Source: Metabacillus idriensis
Lineage (GTDB): Bacteria; Bacillota; Bacilli; Bacillales; Bacillaceae
Length of the DNA stretch: 64,000 nt
Assembly (NCBI RefSeq): GCF_009674765.1
Contig: NZ_WKKF01000005.1
Coordinates: 62,001-126,000, forward strand
Reading direction: 5' to 3'
Positions 35,143-44,213 of the stretch are shown piece by piece (position 1 is the stretch's first letter; every line of letters begins with the position of its first letter). Under the pieces are notes generated by a model. The model did not search any database. It was not told where the DNA came from and saw only the letters and a program-made list of their open reading frames with translations. The position numbers were made by a program, and so were the translations under genes.

Positions 35143-35625
35143 TCAGACCGTTAGATCATTTTCTGATTTTATATCAATAGCCTCTTTTAATAGTTTTTGC
35201 AGAACTGCGGCAAAGACTGCAATCACAAATGAAGCAAAGATGATGACCAATCCGATTAATATGATACCCGGGGCGTCGTCCATCTCAGCCATGAGATAGA
35301 ACAGCGGCATACCCAGCACATACAAGATACTGATACTGAATGCACAGTATTTTATATTCTTTAAAGCTCCTACAGATAATTCCGAGAAAGCTTTATTCTT
35401 GTCAATATAGCTTAAAAGTTTAAAAGCTTGATACAGAGCAAAGTAAAAAGGTATTGCCGTAGCATACAAATCAATTAGAACGAGATATTTCATATAAGCA
35501 AGATCTGGATACAATTCAGCTGCAAAATCCGCTATCTCAGGCACCAAAAATATGCACAAAGCAAGAACTGGAATTCCAATAAGAATGACAGCTACCTTTA
35601 AAAAGAGTGTTGTTCTCCGTTTCAT
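35143..35625 (-). CDS. DUF2975 membrane protein
   Basis: A 160-residue protein with four hydrophobic segments (about residues 8-30, 50-70, 90-112 and 125-148) and the cytosolic motif LLSYIDKNKAFSELSVGALKN typical of DUF2975. Function is unknown; members sit next to Xre regulators like the downstream gene. GGGGTGA seven bases upstream selects ATG 35625. Confidence 0.8.
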   Translation of the reverse strand: MKRRTTLFLKVAVILIGIPVLALCIFLVPEIADFAAELYPDLAYMKYLVLIDLYATAIPFYFALYQAFKLLSYIDKNKAFSELSVGALKNIKYCAFSISILYVLGMPLFYLMAEMDDAPGIILIGLVIIFASFVIAVFAAVLQKLLKEAIDIKSENDLTV

Positions 35626-35803
35626 AAAAATCACCCCGCGATTTATTTTCAATTTGAATTTAACACAATATTTATCGATTTACAATAAAAATTTATTATT
35701 TTTTATAATGTTTTTGTTGAAATACAAGTGTTAGTTTTATAAAAAAACGTCACCCATTATAAAGAAATGCTCTAAACGCTATCTCATTCTAAGAGTAAAA
35801 AAC

Positions 35804-35828
35804 TTAGTTTGTTCATTAGACAAACTAA
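35804..35828. promoter_or_regulatory. XylR operator upstream of the xylose symporter
   Basis: TTAGTTTGTT, CATTA, GACAAACTAA: a 25-bp dyad matching the Bacillus XylR operator. The -35 hexamer TAGACA (35817-35822) is part of its right half. Confidence 0.9.
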
Positions 35829-35845
35829 TCTATGTTTGATATAAT
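35817..35845 (+). promoter_or_regulatory. Promoter of the xylose symporter
   Basis: TAGACA (35817-35822), a 17-bp spacer and TATAAT (35840-35845). Confidence 0.75.
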
Positions 35846-35906
35846 TCAGATAATATTAATTCTGCTATTCTATGAATCAATTCATTAAAGAAGGAGGAAT
35901 GGGGCA

Positions 35907-35945
35907 ATGGCAGATCATTATGGACCGTTTTCATTATTAATGTAA
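35907..35945 (+). CDS. 12-codon leader ORF before the symporter
   Basis: ATG at 35907 is nine bases behind a strong AAGGAGG (35891-35897) and encodes MADHYGPFSLLM, then stops. The symporter ATG 44 bp further on has no ribosome site of its own. The leader may set translation of the symporter by re-initiation, or it may be the remnant of a displaced start region. A cre site covers its stop codon. Confidence 0.45.
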   Translation: MADHYGPFSLLM

Positions 35946-35954
35946 GCGCTATCT
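35941..35954 (+). promoter_or_regulatory. cre site before the symporter gene
   Basis: TGTAAGCGCTATCT matches TGWNANCGNTNWCA at 13 of 14 positions. As a downstream site it would act as a CcpA roadblock. Confidence 0.65.
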
Positions 35955-35988
35955 CTCCCATTTTGGCCTGACCATTTGCCCAACACAC

Positions 35989-37407
35989 ATGACACATCAA
36001 AAAAGTTCTCGTTACATGATTTTCATTACTTTAGTTGCAACGCTCGGCGGATTGCTCTTTGGCTACGATACGGCCGTCATTTCAGGTGCGGAGAAGTCGG
36101 TTCAGACATATTTAATTGATAGCCTGGGCCTCAGTTCATTCATTCACGGGGCGACCATTTCCAGTGCCTTGATCGGGTGTATTATAGGCGGATTGCTGTC
36201 CGGTTATTTTTCATCGGCTTTTGGACGCAAGAAATCGCTGATCATCGCTGCAGTCTTATTCTTACTATCTGCTTTAGGCTCGGCTTATCCTGAGTTTCTC
36301 TTTTTTACGAAAGGGGAACCGACCATGGGATTGTTGCTTGCCTTCAACCTTTACCGAATTATAGGAGGAATCGGGGTCGGACTAGCCTCTGCGATTGTCC
36401 CGATGTATATAGGGGAAATCGCTCCAGCAGGTATACGGGGCAGATTGGTTTCTTTCAATCAATTTGCCATAATCTTCGGCATGCTTGTAGTGTACTTTGT
36501 GAATTGGGGTATCGCCAAAGGACAGACCCTTGATTGGATAAATGATCTCGGATGGAGATACATGTTTGCTTCAGAAGCAATTCCGGCCTTGTTATTCGGC
36601 GTGTTCCTCTTCTTTGTTCCCGAATCGCCCCGCTACCTGTCGCTAAAGAACAAAAATGAAAGCGCATTATCTGTATTAATTAAGATTAATGGTGCTTCAG
36701 CAGCCAAGTCCATTTTGCGTGACATTAAAGAATCCGTAAATGTTTCGTCTGAAAAACTGTCTGCCTTTGCGTATGGTAAAACGCTGATTTTCATCGGCAT
36801 CCTGCTTTCTGTGTTTCAGCAATTTGTCGGGATTAATGTTGCTCTTTACTATGCACCGCGGATTTTTGAAAGCATGGGAGCCGGGAAGAGTGCTTCCATG
36901 CTCCAGACGATCGTGATGGGTCTGATCAATGTCATTTTTACCGTCGTGGCCATCATGACGGTCGACCGTTGGGGACGCAAGCCTCTCTTGTTTGTAGGAT
37001 CGATTGGGATGGCAGTAGGGATGTTCGGTGTCTCCGGCCTCGCTTTTTCAAACATTATCGGGATCAGTACGCTGTTATTCATCATGATTTACACAGCCTC
37101 CTTTATGATGTCCTGGGGTCCAATCTGCTGGGTATTGATTTCAGAAATCTTCCCGAACCGGATCCGCGGGCAGGCCGTTGCCATCGCCGTAGCCGCCCAG
37201 TGGGCAGCCAACTATCTGGTCTCCTCCACATATCCGATGATGATGGAATACAGCGGAGGAATGACATACGGCATTTATGGCTTGATGAGTGTCCTTTCTG
37301 CACTGTTTGTGTGGAAATTCGTCCCTGAAACGAAAGGAAAATCCCTTGAGCAAATGGAAGAGTTGTGGAAAGTACCTGCAGCTTCCAAGAAAACAAACGC
37401 AGTATAA
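35989..37407 (+). CDS. xylT: D-xylose:H+ symporter (sugar porter MFS)
   Basis: A 472-residue permease with 12 hydrophobic segments. Signatures of the sugar porter family: GGLLFGYDTAVISG, RIIGGIGVGLASAIVPMYIG, VPESPRYL, QQFVGINVALYYAPRIFE and VPETKGKSLEQME. It resembles XylE and Bacillus XylT/AraE; xylose is chosen because of the XylR operator and the xyl genes around it. The start is the first plausible ATG, but no ribosome site precedes it. The mutarotase gene follows 60 bp downstream. Confidence 0.88.
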   Translation: MTHQKSSRYMIFITLVATLGGLLFGYDTAVISGAEKSVQTYLIDSLGLSSFIHGATISSALIGCIIGGLLSGYFSSAFGRKKSLIIAAVLFLLSALGSAYPEFLFFTKGEPTMGLLLAFNLYRIIGGIGVGLASAIVPMYIGEIAPAGIRGRLVSFNQFAIIFGMLVVYFVNWGIAKGQTLDWINDLGWRYMFASEAIPALLFGVFLFFVPESPRYLSLKNKNESALSVLIKINGASAAKSILRDIKESVNVSSEKLSAFAYGKTLIFIGILLSVFQQFVGINVALYYAPRIFESMGAGKSASMLQTIVMGLINVIFTVVAIMTVDRWGRKPLLFVGSIGMAVGMFGVSGLAFSNIIGISTLLFIMIYTASFMMSWGPICWVLISEIFPNRIRGQAVAIAVAAQWAANYLVSSTYPMMMEYSGGMTYGIYGLMSVLSALFVWKFVPETKGKSLEQMEELWKVPAASKKTNAV

Positions 37408-37467
37408 AACGTTGAAGCATCTGTGTATGTTCAGATGCTTTTTTCTAAATTAAATAGAGGTGAAATC

Positions 37468-38502
37468 ATGAACATAACAGAAAAAAACCTCCCATCCAAC
37501 TGGAAGGAGTTTACATTAACAAATGATAATGGAATGAGCATCAGTCTAGTAAACTATGGCGGCATCATTACACGCATTATGGTTCCTGACCGCCATGGCC
37601 ATGCGGAAAATGTCGTCCTTGGCTATAAGAATCCCAACGATTACAAGACCGATTCCAATTTCTTCGGAGCCATAATCGGCCGTGTTGCCGGCAGAATCAA
37701 AGACTCCTCCTTTGAACTCAATGGTAAAGTATATCATCTTGAATCAAATGAAGGATCCCATCACATCCACGGTGGATCCCATGGCTTTCATCAAGTCCTG
37801 TGGAAAACGGAAACCCATCAGGAAACCGGCCATGTCGCAGTAAAACTCACCCATTCCACTAAAGACGGAGATGGCGGCTACCCGGGAAACATCAGCGCGT
37901 CGGTCACCTATCGGTTAACAAATGAGAACGAACTGATCCTTGATTATACGGCAGTAACCGATCAGCCAACTCCCCTTACCCTGACCAATCATTCCTACTT
38001 TAACTTAAGCGGGGAGGCAAAAGAGACCGTCCACCAGCATGATGTTACCATTGATAGTCACCGCTATCTGGAGCTTGATGACGACCTGATTCCAACAGGC
38101 TCTATCCTGGAAGCAGCGAACACCCCTTTTGACTTCCGTCACGGCCGCCGGCTGCATGAGGGCATCACGTCACGAAACGAACAAACGACCTGCGCCGGCA
38201 ACGGGTATGATCACTATTTCCTTTTCGGCCACACCCGGCCAGAAAGTGTTGTGGTTAAAGAAGCAACCAGCGGCCGGGTGCTGGTCATTGAATCGGATCA
38301 GCCCGGTATGGTCATGTACACGTCTAATAATCTGATAAACGGTCTTGAATTGACTGGTGCTCCATCCAGGAAGTATGCAGGGGTCTGCTTTGAAACCCAA
38401 AGCTCCCCTGCCTCTCTCCATCATCCGGGGCTGCCAGAAGTGATCCTGCATCCAACTGAACGCTATCAGCAGCGAACTGTCTATCGTTTTACAACAGAAT
38501 AA
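37468..38502 (+). CDS. galM: Aldose 1-epimerase (mutarotase)
   Basis: A 344-residue enzyme that interconverts alpha and beta anomers of aldoses, here probably xylose. VNYGGIITRIMVPDR, NFFGAIIGRVAGRI, SHHIHGGSHGFHQVLW, and LTNHSYFNLSGE with the catalytic histidine are all present; the catalytic glutamate is in CFETQSSPAS. AGAGGTG selects ATG 37468 over an upstream codon. It is in the same operon as the symporter. Confidence 0.92.
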   Translation: MNITEKNLPSNWKEFTLTNDNGMSISLVNYGGIITRIMVPDRHGHAENVVLGYKNPNDYKTDSNFFGAIIGRVAGRIKDSSFELNGKVYHLESNEGSHHIHGGSHGFHQVLWKTETHQETGHVAVKLTHSTKDGDGGYPGNISASVTYRLTNENELILDYTAVTDQPTPLTLTNHSYFNLSGEAKETVHQHDVTIDSHRYLELDDDLIPTGSILEAANTPFDFRHGRRLHEGITSRNEQTTCAGNGYDHYFLFGHTRPESVVVKEATSGRVLVIESDQPGMVMYTSNNLINGLELTGAPSRKYAGVCFETQSSPASLHHPGLPEVILHPTERYQQRTVYRFTTE

Positions 38503-38507
38503 GAAAC

Positions 38508-38533
38508 AGACCTCCAGCATGAACTGGAGGTCT
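38508..38533. terminator. Bidirectional terminator
   Basis: AGACCTCCAG, loop CATGAA, CTGGAGGTCT, then TCTCTTTTCTTT. It lies between the mutarotase and the convergent reductase. Confidence 0.85.
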
Positions 38534-38543
38534 TCTCTTTTCT

Positions 38544-39533
38544 TTAATATGCGCCGCGAATATACTTATGAACTTCTTTCTCATAAAACGCCTTCAGCTT
38601 CACAAGCTCCTCCCGGCTGAACTCCTTCACCTCCAAAGCCTTCAGATTGTCCTCTGCCTGCCTCACATTTCTGAATCCCGGGATGACACTGGTCACCCCT
38701 TCCTGCTGCATGATCCATTTGATGGCTGCCCGGGTCCGGTTCCCCCGCTCCTTCTCGATCCATGACAGCTTGTCGCTCAACTCGACACCTTTTTGAAAAT
38801 CAAGCCCGCCAAACGTTTCCCCGACATTGAAGGCATCTCCGTTCCGGTTAAAATTCCGATGGTCGTCCTGTTCAAACGTCGTCTCATGCGTAAACTTCCC
38901 TGCTAACAGTCCGCTCGCCAATGGCACTCGTGCCAAAATCCCGACGTTCTTTTCCATTGCCATCGGAAACAGCTTCTCTAAAGCCTTCTGCCTTAAAAGA
39001 TTGAAAATCACCTGCAGGGAGCTGACCCCGGTATTCTCCAAGCAAAAGATTCCTTCCTCAATTGTCTCGACACTCACCCCATAATAGCGGATTTTCCCTT
39101 CATCCTTCAGCTTTTCGAGCACTTCAAAAACCCTGCCTTCCTTCAAGATCTGAATCGGCGGGCAATGGATCTGATAGAGGTCAATTGATTCCCGCTCCAG
39201 TCTTCTGAGACTGTTTTCACAAAAAGTCCGTACACTCTCCATGGAGTAAGTTTCCGGGTCGCAGATATCGGCACTCCGGCAAAATTTCGTCGCGATGTGA
39301 ATGGATGATTCTTTTCCTTTCATCGCTTTTGCCAGCAGCTCTTCACTATGCCCGTCCCCATAAACATCGGCCGTGTCAAAGAAATTGACCCCCTCCCCGA
39401 TCGCGTGGTCCAATGCTCTTAGCGCTTCCTGATCATCTATTTTCCCCCATGCACCCCCGATGGCCCATGTTCCGAAGCTCAATTGACTGATATTCATATC
39501 CGTATTCCCCAGTTGGTTATAGTTCAAAATCAT
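38544..39533 (-). CDS. Aldo/keto reductase
   Basis: A 329-residue NAD(P)H-dependent TIM-barrel reductase. Catalytic Asp and Tyr are in FFDTADVYGDGHSEELL, the lysine in IHIATKFCR, the histidine in LYQIHCPP. The cofactor region is SVIPGFRNVRQAEDNL. Its place downstream of xylAB suggests a pentose or pentose-derived carbonyl as substrate (xylose to xylitol is one option). AAAAGGAG sets the ATG. A hairpin separates it from xylB, so it may have its own control. Confidence 0.86.
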   Translation of the reverse strand: MILNYNQLGNTDMNISQLSFGTWAIGGAWGKIDDQEALRALDHAIGEGVNFFDTADVYGDGHSEELLAKAMKGKESSIHIATKFCRSADICDPETYSMESVRTFCENSLRRLERESIDLYQIHCPPIQILKEGRVFEVLEKLKDEGKIRYYGVSVETIEEGIFCLENTGVSSLQVIFNLLRQKALEKLFPMAMEKNVGILARVPLASGLLAGKFTHETTFEQDDHRNFNRNGDAFNVGETFGGLDFQKGVELSDKLSWIEKERGNRTRAAIKWIMQQEGVTSVIPGFRNVRQAEDNLKALEVKEFSREELVKLKAFYEKEVHKYIRGAY

Positions 39534-39560
39534 CCACTCCTTTTCCAGTCAAAATAATGA

Positions 39561-39598
39561 AAGGCTGCCTTTCGAATAATATCGTCAAAGGCAGCCTT
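39561..39598 (-). terminator. Terminator of xylAB
   Basis: AAGGCTGCCTTT and AAAGGCAGCCTT, 14-base loop. On the minus strand it follows the xylB stop and leads into TCATTATTTT. Confidence 0.75.
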
Positions 39599-39613
39599 AT
39601 CATGTGTGTCGTC

Positions 39614-41113
39614 TTATTTCCGGTAAGAAACCAACTTCTCATTTAGTGCTTTCGTCTGGCCGTACACTTCTTGATAGAGACTGAATAACTCCTTGTAGGT
39701 CTCTACACGGCTCTCATCCGGTACAAATTCTTTATCGATTTTCAAAAACGTGTCCGCACATTCTTGTAAAGATGCAAACCATCCACAGCCGTAAGCCGAA
39801 AGCATCGCAGCCCCCATTCCGGGTCCCTGCTCGCTTGAGAGCTTCACAATCCTCGCATCGAAGATATCCGCCTGCATCTGAAGCCAGTCTTCATTCTTCG
39901 TCCCGCCTCCCGTGGAGACAATCGTATCAATTTTTTTCCCATTCTCACGGAAAATCGTCAGCGACTCATTCAATGAAAATGTGATCCCTTCCATGACAGC
40001 GCGAACAAAGTCCTTTCGTTCATGGGAGCTGTCCATGCCAATGAAACTTGCCCGTATGGCGGCATCCGCATGGGGTGTCCGTTCCCCTGCCACATACGGG
40101 GTAAACAGCAATCCATTTGAACCAGGAGGCACCGTTCCCACCTCACTTACGAGATCTTCAAAGGGTTCATTCGGGGCAAACACATTCTTGAACCAGCTTA
40201 AGCTGTAGCCGGCTGCAAGGGTCACCCCCATCGTATAATATGCGCCCGGTGCTCCATGATTGAAATAATGGACCTTTCCTTTAAAATCCTTATCATCACT
40301 GGACTCATAAGATAGTACCACGCCTGACGTACCTATACTGCACAGTGTTTTGCCGTTTTCCAAAATTCCGGATCCGATTGCGCCGCAGGCATTATCAGCC
40401 CCGCCGGCAAACACCTTCACGGAAGGGGATAAGCCGGTTAATTCTGCCATTTCAGCAGAAATTGTCCCTACCTTCTCATGAGACGCTACCAAAGGAGGGC
40501 ACAGTGCTTCATCGATTCCTGTCAGCTCGCAAATTTCTTTGCTCCATTCATTTGCCGATATATTCAACAGTAATGTCCCAGCAGCATCCGAGTACTCCAT
40601 ATGCAGTTCTCCCGTCAGCTTGAACCGCAGATAATCCTTCGGCAGGACAAAGGTTTTTGCCTGCTCGAAAATTTTCGGTTCTTGCTCCTTGACCCACAGC
40701 AGTTTCGGCAGAGTAAAGCCTTCCAATGCCGGGTTCTTCGTGATGGCAAGCAACCGCTCTTCGCCCACCATATCATAAATCTGCTGACACTGGGCCGTGG
40801 TCCTGGTATCATTCCAAAGGATAGCATTCCGGAGCACCTCATAATTCTCATCAAGGAGTACCATCCCATGCATCTGCCCGGAAAAGCTGATCCCCTCGAT
40901 ATCCTCGTGGTTTCCCGTAAAGCCCTTGAGAAGATCGGTCAGTCCGGAAACGGTCTGTGTCACCCATACTTTCGGATCCTGTTCACTATAGCCGTTTTTT
41001 TCGTGGATAAGGGGATAGTCCTTGGATACTTCTTGAACAACGTCCCCGTTTTGATTTACAAGTAATAGCTTGACTGCGCTTGTTCCAAGATCTACTCCAA
41101 TAACGTATTTCAT
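39614..41113 (-). CDS. xylB: Xylulokinase
   Basis: A 499-residue FGGY kinase making D-xylulose 5-phosphate. IGVDLGTSAVKLLLVN is the first ATP-phosphate loop, FSGQMHGMVLLD and ILWNDTRT the sugar-binding segments, SDAAGTLLLN and FAGGADNACGAIG the second domain, and VSTGGGTKNEDWLQ the adenosine motif. It is 18 bp behind xylA. The product enters the non-oxidative pentose phosphate pathway. Confidence 0.96.
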   Translation of the reverse strand: MKYVIGVDLGTSAVKLLLVNQNGDVVQEVSKDYPLIHEKNGYSEQDPKVWVTQTVSGLTDLLKGFTGNHEDIEGISFSGQMHGMVLLDENYEVLRNAILWNDTRTTAQCQQIYDMVGEERLLAITKNPALEGFTLPKLLWVKEQEPKIFEQAKTFVLPKDYLRFKLTGELHMEYSDAAGTLLLNISANEWSKEICELTGIDEALCPPLVASHEKVGTISAEMAELTGLSPSVKVFAGGADNACGAIGSGILENGKTLCSIGTSGVVLSYESSDDKDFKGKVHYFNHGAPGAYYTMGVTLAAGYSLSWFKNVFAPNEPFEDLVSEVGTVPPGSNGLLFTPYVAGERTPHADAAIRASFIGMDSSHERKDFVRAVMEGITFSLNESLTIFRENGKKIDTIVSTGGGTKNEDWLQMQADIFDARIVKLSSEQGPGMGAAMLSAYGCGWFASLQECADTFLKIDKEFVPDESRVETYKELFSLYQEVYGQTKALNEKLVSYRK

Positions 41114-41131
41114 CCTGCACCTCTTACCTCT

Positions 41132-42457
41132 TTATTCTCCCGCATACGCTTTCAATAAATATTGATTGATGGTGGCTTTAAGGCTTTCCAGGCGTCCGGA
41201 TTGATGCTTCACTTCCGTTAAGCCAAGGGCATGCTCCTCAAGCTTGCGGAAATCAGTCTTTCCTTCTGCAATCTCAAGCCCGATGCCTTCTGTAAAGCTC
41301 TTATAGCGGTTTTCTAAGACGCCGTCCAGTACCTTATCATCGATGAGCTTCTGAGCAACCTTTAAGCCGACCGCGAAGCTGTCCATTCCGGCAATGTGGG
41401 CATGGAATAAATCGTCCGGCTCGAATGATCCTCTTCTCACTTTTGCATCGAAGTTCAGACCGCCGCGTCCAAGTCCGCCATTTTTAAGAATTTCGTACAT
41501 TGCCAGAGTAGTAGAATATAAGTCTGTGGGGAATTCGTCCGTATCCCAGCCCAATAACGGATCTCCCTGGTTGGCATCAACAGAGCCAAGCATATTGTTC
41601 ACACGCGCATAACGAAGCTCATGCTCGAAGGTATGCCCAGCCAATGTTGCATGGTTCGCTTCGATATTGAATTTAAAATGCTCTTGCAGGCCGTAATGCT
41701 GCAGGAATGCATAGCCTGTTGCCACATCGAAATCATATTGGTGGGTCGTCGGCTCTTTTGGTTTTGGTTCGATCAGAAACTGAGCATCAAAGCCGATTTC
41801 CTTTGCATAGTCGACAGCCATATGCAGAAAACGTCCAAGATTATCCAACTCAAGCAACATGTCTGTATTCAGCAGCGTTTCATATCCTTCACGGCCGCCC
41901 CAGAAGACATAGTTTTCTGCCCCTAATTCCTTCCCGATTTCCAAGCCTTTTTTTACTTTCGCTGCAGAGTAGGCAAAGATATCAGCACTGTTCGACGTAG
42001 CGGCTCCATGGACAAAACGGGGATGAGTGAAATTGTTCGCCGTATTCCAAAGCAATTTTGTCTTGCTGCCTTTCATATAATCCTTAATCATGCTGACGAT
42101 CACATCAAGGTTTTGATTTGTTTCCCGCAAGCTGCTTCCTTCAGGCGCGATGTCCACGTCATGGAAGCAAAAGAATGGGACATCGAGCTTTTCAAAAAAT
42201 TCAAAAGCCGCTTCGACACGTGCTTTCGCTAAATCCATCCCTGTGTATTGACCCCATGGACGAAGCATTGTGCCGGTTCCGAATGGATCCGAACCATCCA
42301 TCGTAAAGGTATGCCAGTACGCTATGCCAAAACGAAGGATCTCTTCCATCGTTCTTCCGCCGATCTCTTCCTTCGGATTATAAAATTTAAACGCAAATGG
42401 GTTGGTTGATGCTGAACCCTCAAATTGAATCTTATCAATGTTTGCAAAGTAAGCCAT
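41132..42457 (-). CDS. xylA: Xylose isomerase
   Basis: A 441-residue class II (long N-terminus) metal-dependent isomerase converting D-xylose to D-xylulose. [32 protein letters not shown] with the catalytic histidine and acid pair, [18 protein letters not shown] with metal glutamate and lysine, [20 protein letters not shown], and [20 protein letters not shown] are all intact. AGGAGG sets the ATG. The promoter carries XylR and cre sites. Confidence 0.97.
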   Translation of the reverse strand: MAYFANIDKIQFEGSASTNPFAFKFYNPKEEIGGRTMEEILRFGIAYWHTFTMDGSDPFGTGTMLRPWGQYTGMDLAKARVEAAFEFFEKLDVPFFCFHDVDIAPEGSSLRETNQNLDVIVSMIKDYMKGSKTKLLWNTANNFTHPRFVHGAATSNSADIFAYSAAKVKKGLEIGKELGAENYVFWGGREGYETLLNTDMLLELDNLGRFLHMAVDYAKEIGFDAQFLIEPKPKEPTTHQYDFDVATGYAFLQHYGLQEHFKFNIEANHATLAGHTFEHELRYARVNNMLGSVDANQGDPLLGWDTDEFPTDLYSTTLAMYEILKNGGLGRGGLNFDAKVRRGSFEPDDLFHAHIAGMDSFAVGLKVAQKLIDDKVLDGVLENRYKSFTEGIGLEIAEGKTDFRKLEEHALGLTEVKHQSGRLESLKATINQYLLKAYAGE

Positions 42458-42576
42458 TGTTTGTTCCTCCTAAAATTTTTTCATGACGTGCCTCGTTATC
42501 CGGAGTCATTAACTCCCAACGATTGTTACGTAAATCAATACTGCCTAACTATCTGCTTGATGCTAAAGAAAGAAAA

Positions 42577-42590
42577 TGTAAATGCTTACA
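42577..42590. promoter_or_regulatory. cre site downstream of the xylA promoter
   Basis: TGTAAATGCTTACA, one mismatch from TGWNANCGNTNWCA, and itself nearly palindromic. It lies a few bases downstream of the xylA -10. Confidence 0.6.
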
Positions 42591-42595
42591 ACGAT

Positions 42596-42624
42596 ATTAT
42601 AGCAACATCCCATTAGTTTGTCTA
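42596..42624 (-). promoter_or_regulatory. xylA promoter
   Basis: On the minus strand TAGACA (42624-42619), a 17-bp spacer and TATAAT (42601-42596). The -35 sits inside the XylR operator, the same arrangement as at the symporter. Confidence 0.8.
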
Positions 42625-42637
42625 TTGAATAAACAAA
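42613..42637. promoter_or_regulatory. XylR operator of xylA
   Basis: TTAGTTTGT on the left and AAACAAA on the right with the same 25-bp layout as the operator at 35804. The right half is one or two bases off. Confidence 0.8.
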
Positions 42638-42651
42638 GTTTTTACAAAGAG

Positions 42652-42680
42652 CTGTCATACCGGACGAGATGCCGTATAAT
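42652..42680 (+). promoter_or_regulatory. Candidate promoter of DUF624 gene
   Basis: CTGTCA (42652-42657), a 17-bp spacer and TATAAT (42675-42680). Confidence 0.55.
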
Positions 42681-42728
42681 AGTCCTTAATGATTAAATCC
42701 TGCCTTTTCAATGGAGGTGCTTAAACTC

Positions 42729-43331
42729 TTGAACACTTGGAACAACGTGTTATACAGCTTATTTGTATGGATTACACGGCTGGCTCTCATTCATATTTTG
42801 TGGGTGTCATTCACCGTCGCAGGCGGCCTCTTACTCGGATTCTTCCCGTCGACGGCGGCTTTATTTGTGATCATGCGGGATTGGATCAGGGGAAAAACGG
42901 ATCTTCCGGTACTCTCTTCCTATTGGCACTATTATAAAAAGAATTTCTGGAAGAGCAATCGCCTGGGAATCTATATCATGGCCCTCGGGCTCTTGATCGG
43001 TCTTGATTTATGGTATATTCAGTCGGCTGCCGGTGAATGGTTCACATGGACCCGGATCCCCCTTTTCGCCTTCATGCTTCTTTTTCTATTATTCTTGTTT
43101 TATCTGTTCCCTGCATTTGTTCACTTCGACTTGAACGTTCGGAATGTCCTGAAGCAGGCGTTCCTGATCATGCTGATCAGCCCGTTCCATACACTGCTGA
43201 TCCTGCTCTGCCTTGCCGCGCTTTTCGTGTTCATGTACTTGGTGCCGGGACTCGCGTTTTTATTTGGCAGCAGCGCATATGCCTTTGTCACAATGTGGCT
43301 GTGCCTTCATGCGTTTCAGCGGATCCAGTAA
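42729..43331 (+). CDS. YesL-like DUF624 membrane protein
   Basis: A 200-residue protein with about five hydrophobic segments and the DUF624 pattern WITRLALIHILWVSFTVAGG, GFFPSTAALFVIMRDW and LPVLSSYWHYYKKNFWKSN. Members accompany sugar ABC importers that lack their own ATPase, as here; the molecular role is unknown. An ATG at 42711 has no ribosome site, while GGAGGTG (42713-42719) points to the TTG at 42729. Confidence 0.8.
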   Translation: MNTWNNVLYSLFVWITRLALIHILWVSFTVAGGLLLGFFPSTAALFVIMRDWIRGKTDLPVLSSYWHYYKKNFWKSNRLGIYIMALGLLIGLDLWYIQSAAGEWFTWTRIPLFAFMLLFLLFLFYLFPAFVHFDLNVRNVLKQAFLIMLISPFHTLLILLCLAALFVFMYLVPGLAFLFGSSAYAFVTMWLCLHAFQRIQ

Positions 43332-43371
43332 AAAAATCACTTTCTCTGCCACCAGAGAAAGTGATTTTTTT
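43331..43371. terminator. Bidirectional terminator
   Basis: AAAAATCACTTTCTCTG, short loop, CAGAGAAAGTGATTTTTT, between the DUF624 gene and the convergent ABC operon. Confidence 0.9.
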
Positions 43372-43376
43372 TTGAA

Positions 43377-44198
43377 TCACCCTTTCACTGCACTGGACGA
43401 GATCCCTTCGACCACTTTATTACTGAAGAAGACGAAAGCCAGCAGGATCGGCAGCACACTGATAATGAGCGTGGCCCCAATCGCTCCCCAATCCGTCATG
43501 TACTGCCCGATAAAGTTCTGGATCCCGACTGTCAGGGTTTTATATTCATCCGAGCTGATGAACGTATTCACAAAAACGAACTCATTCCAGTTATAAATCA
43601 TATTGATGATGACGGTCGTCGACATAACTGGGACCGTCATTGGAAGGATGATGCTGAAGAATAACCGGTGAACGGAACATCCATCTATGATTGCGGCCTC
43701 CTCGATTTCACGCGGCAGCGTATAATAGAATCCCAGGAGGATCATCATTGTGATTGGCAGATTATAAGCCGTATACGTGATGACGATGGACCACGGATTG
43801 TCGATTAAATTGATGTTCAGGAACATATTGAACAGCGGGATGATGGACGAGTGAATCGGGATCATCAACCCCACCATGAACAGTCCCAGCACCAATTTGC
43901 TGAGTTTCCATTCCATTCTCGTTATCACGAATGTGGCCATGCTGGCGAACAATACTGTTAAGAGAATGGCGACCCCCGTAATCCAGATGCTGTTCCAGAA
44001 GTAGCCGCCGATTCCGCCTTCCCACACCTTCGCATAATTCTCCCATCTGAATTCAGACGGCAGGGCAAACGGAGATTTCGAGAAGATGTCCTGATTGCTC
44101 TTCAGGGAAAACAGGAACAGCCAGAGCACCGGAAAAATTTGAAAAATGGCAACCACTGCTAAACAAAAATAAAGAATAAAGTATCCTGTACGTTTCAA
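43377..44198 (-). CDS. Sugar ABC permease (MalG/CUT1 type)
   Basis: A 273-residue inner-membrane subunit with six hydrophobic segments. The ATPase-contact loop is REIEEAAIIDGCSVHRLFFS. It is the last gene of the SBP-permease-permease operon. No ATP-binding gene is present, so a shared ATPase such as MsmX probably drives it. GGAGGG seven bases upstream supports TTG 44198 over the ATG at 44213, which has no site. Cargo is likely a xylo-oligosaccharide, from context. Confidence 0.88.
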   Translation of the reverse strand: MKRTGYFILYFCLAVVAIFQIFPVLWLFLFSLKSNQDIFSKSPFALPSEFRWENYAKVWEGGIGGYFWNSIWITGVAILLTVLFASMATFVITRMEWKLSKLVLGLFMVGLMIPIHSSIIPLFNMFLNINLIDNPWSIVITYTAYNLPITMMILLGFYYTLPREIEEAAIIDGCSVHRLFFSIILPMTVPVMSTTVIINMIYNWNEFVFVNTFISSDEYKTLTVGIQNFIGQYMTDWGAIGATLIISVLPILLAFVFFSNKVVEGISSSAVKG

Positions 44199-44213
44199 GA
44201 TCCAGCCCTCCAT

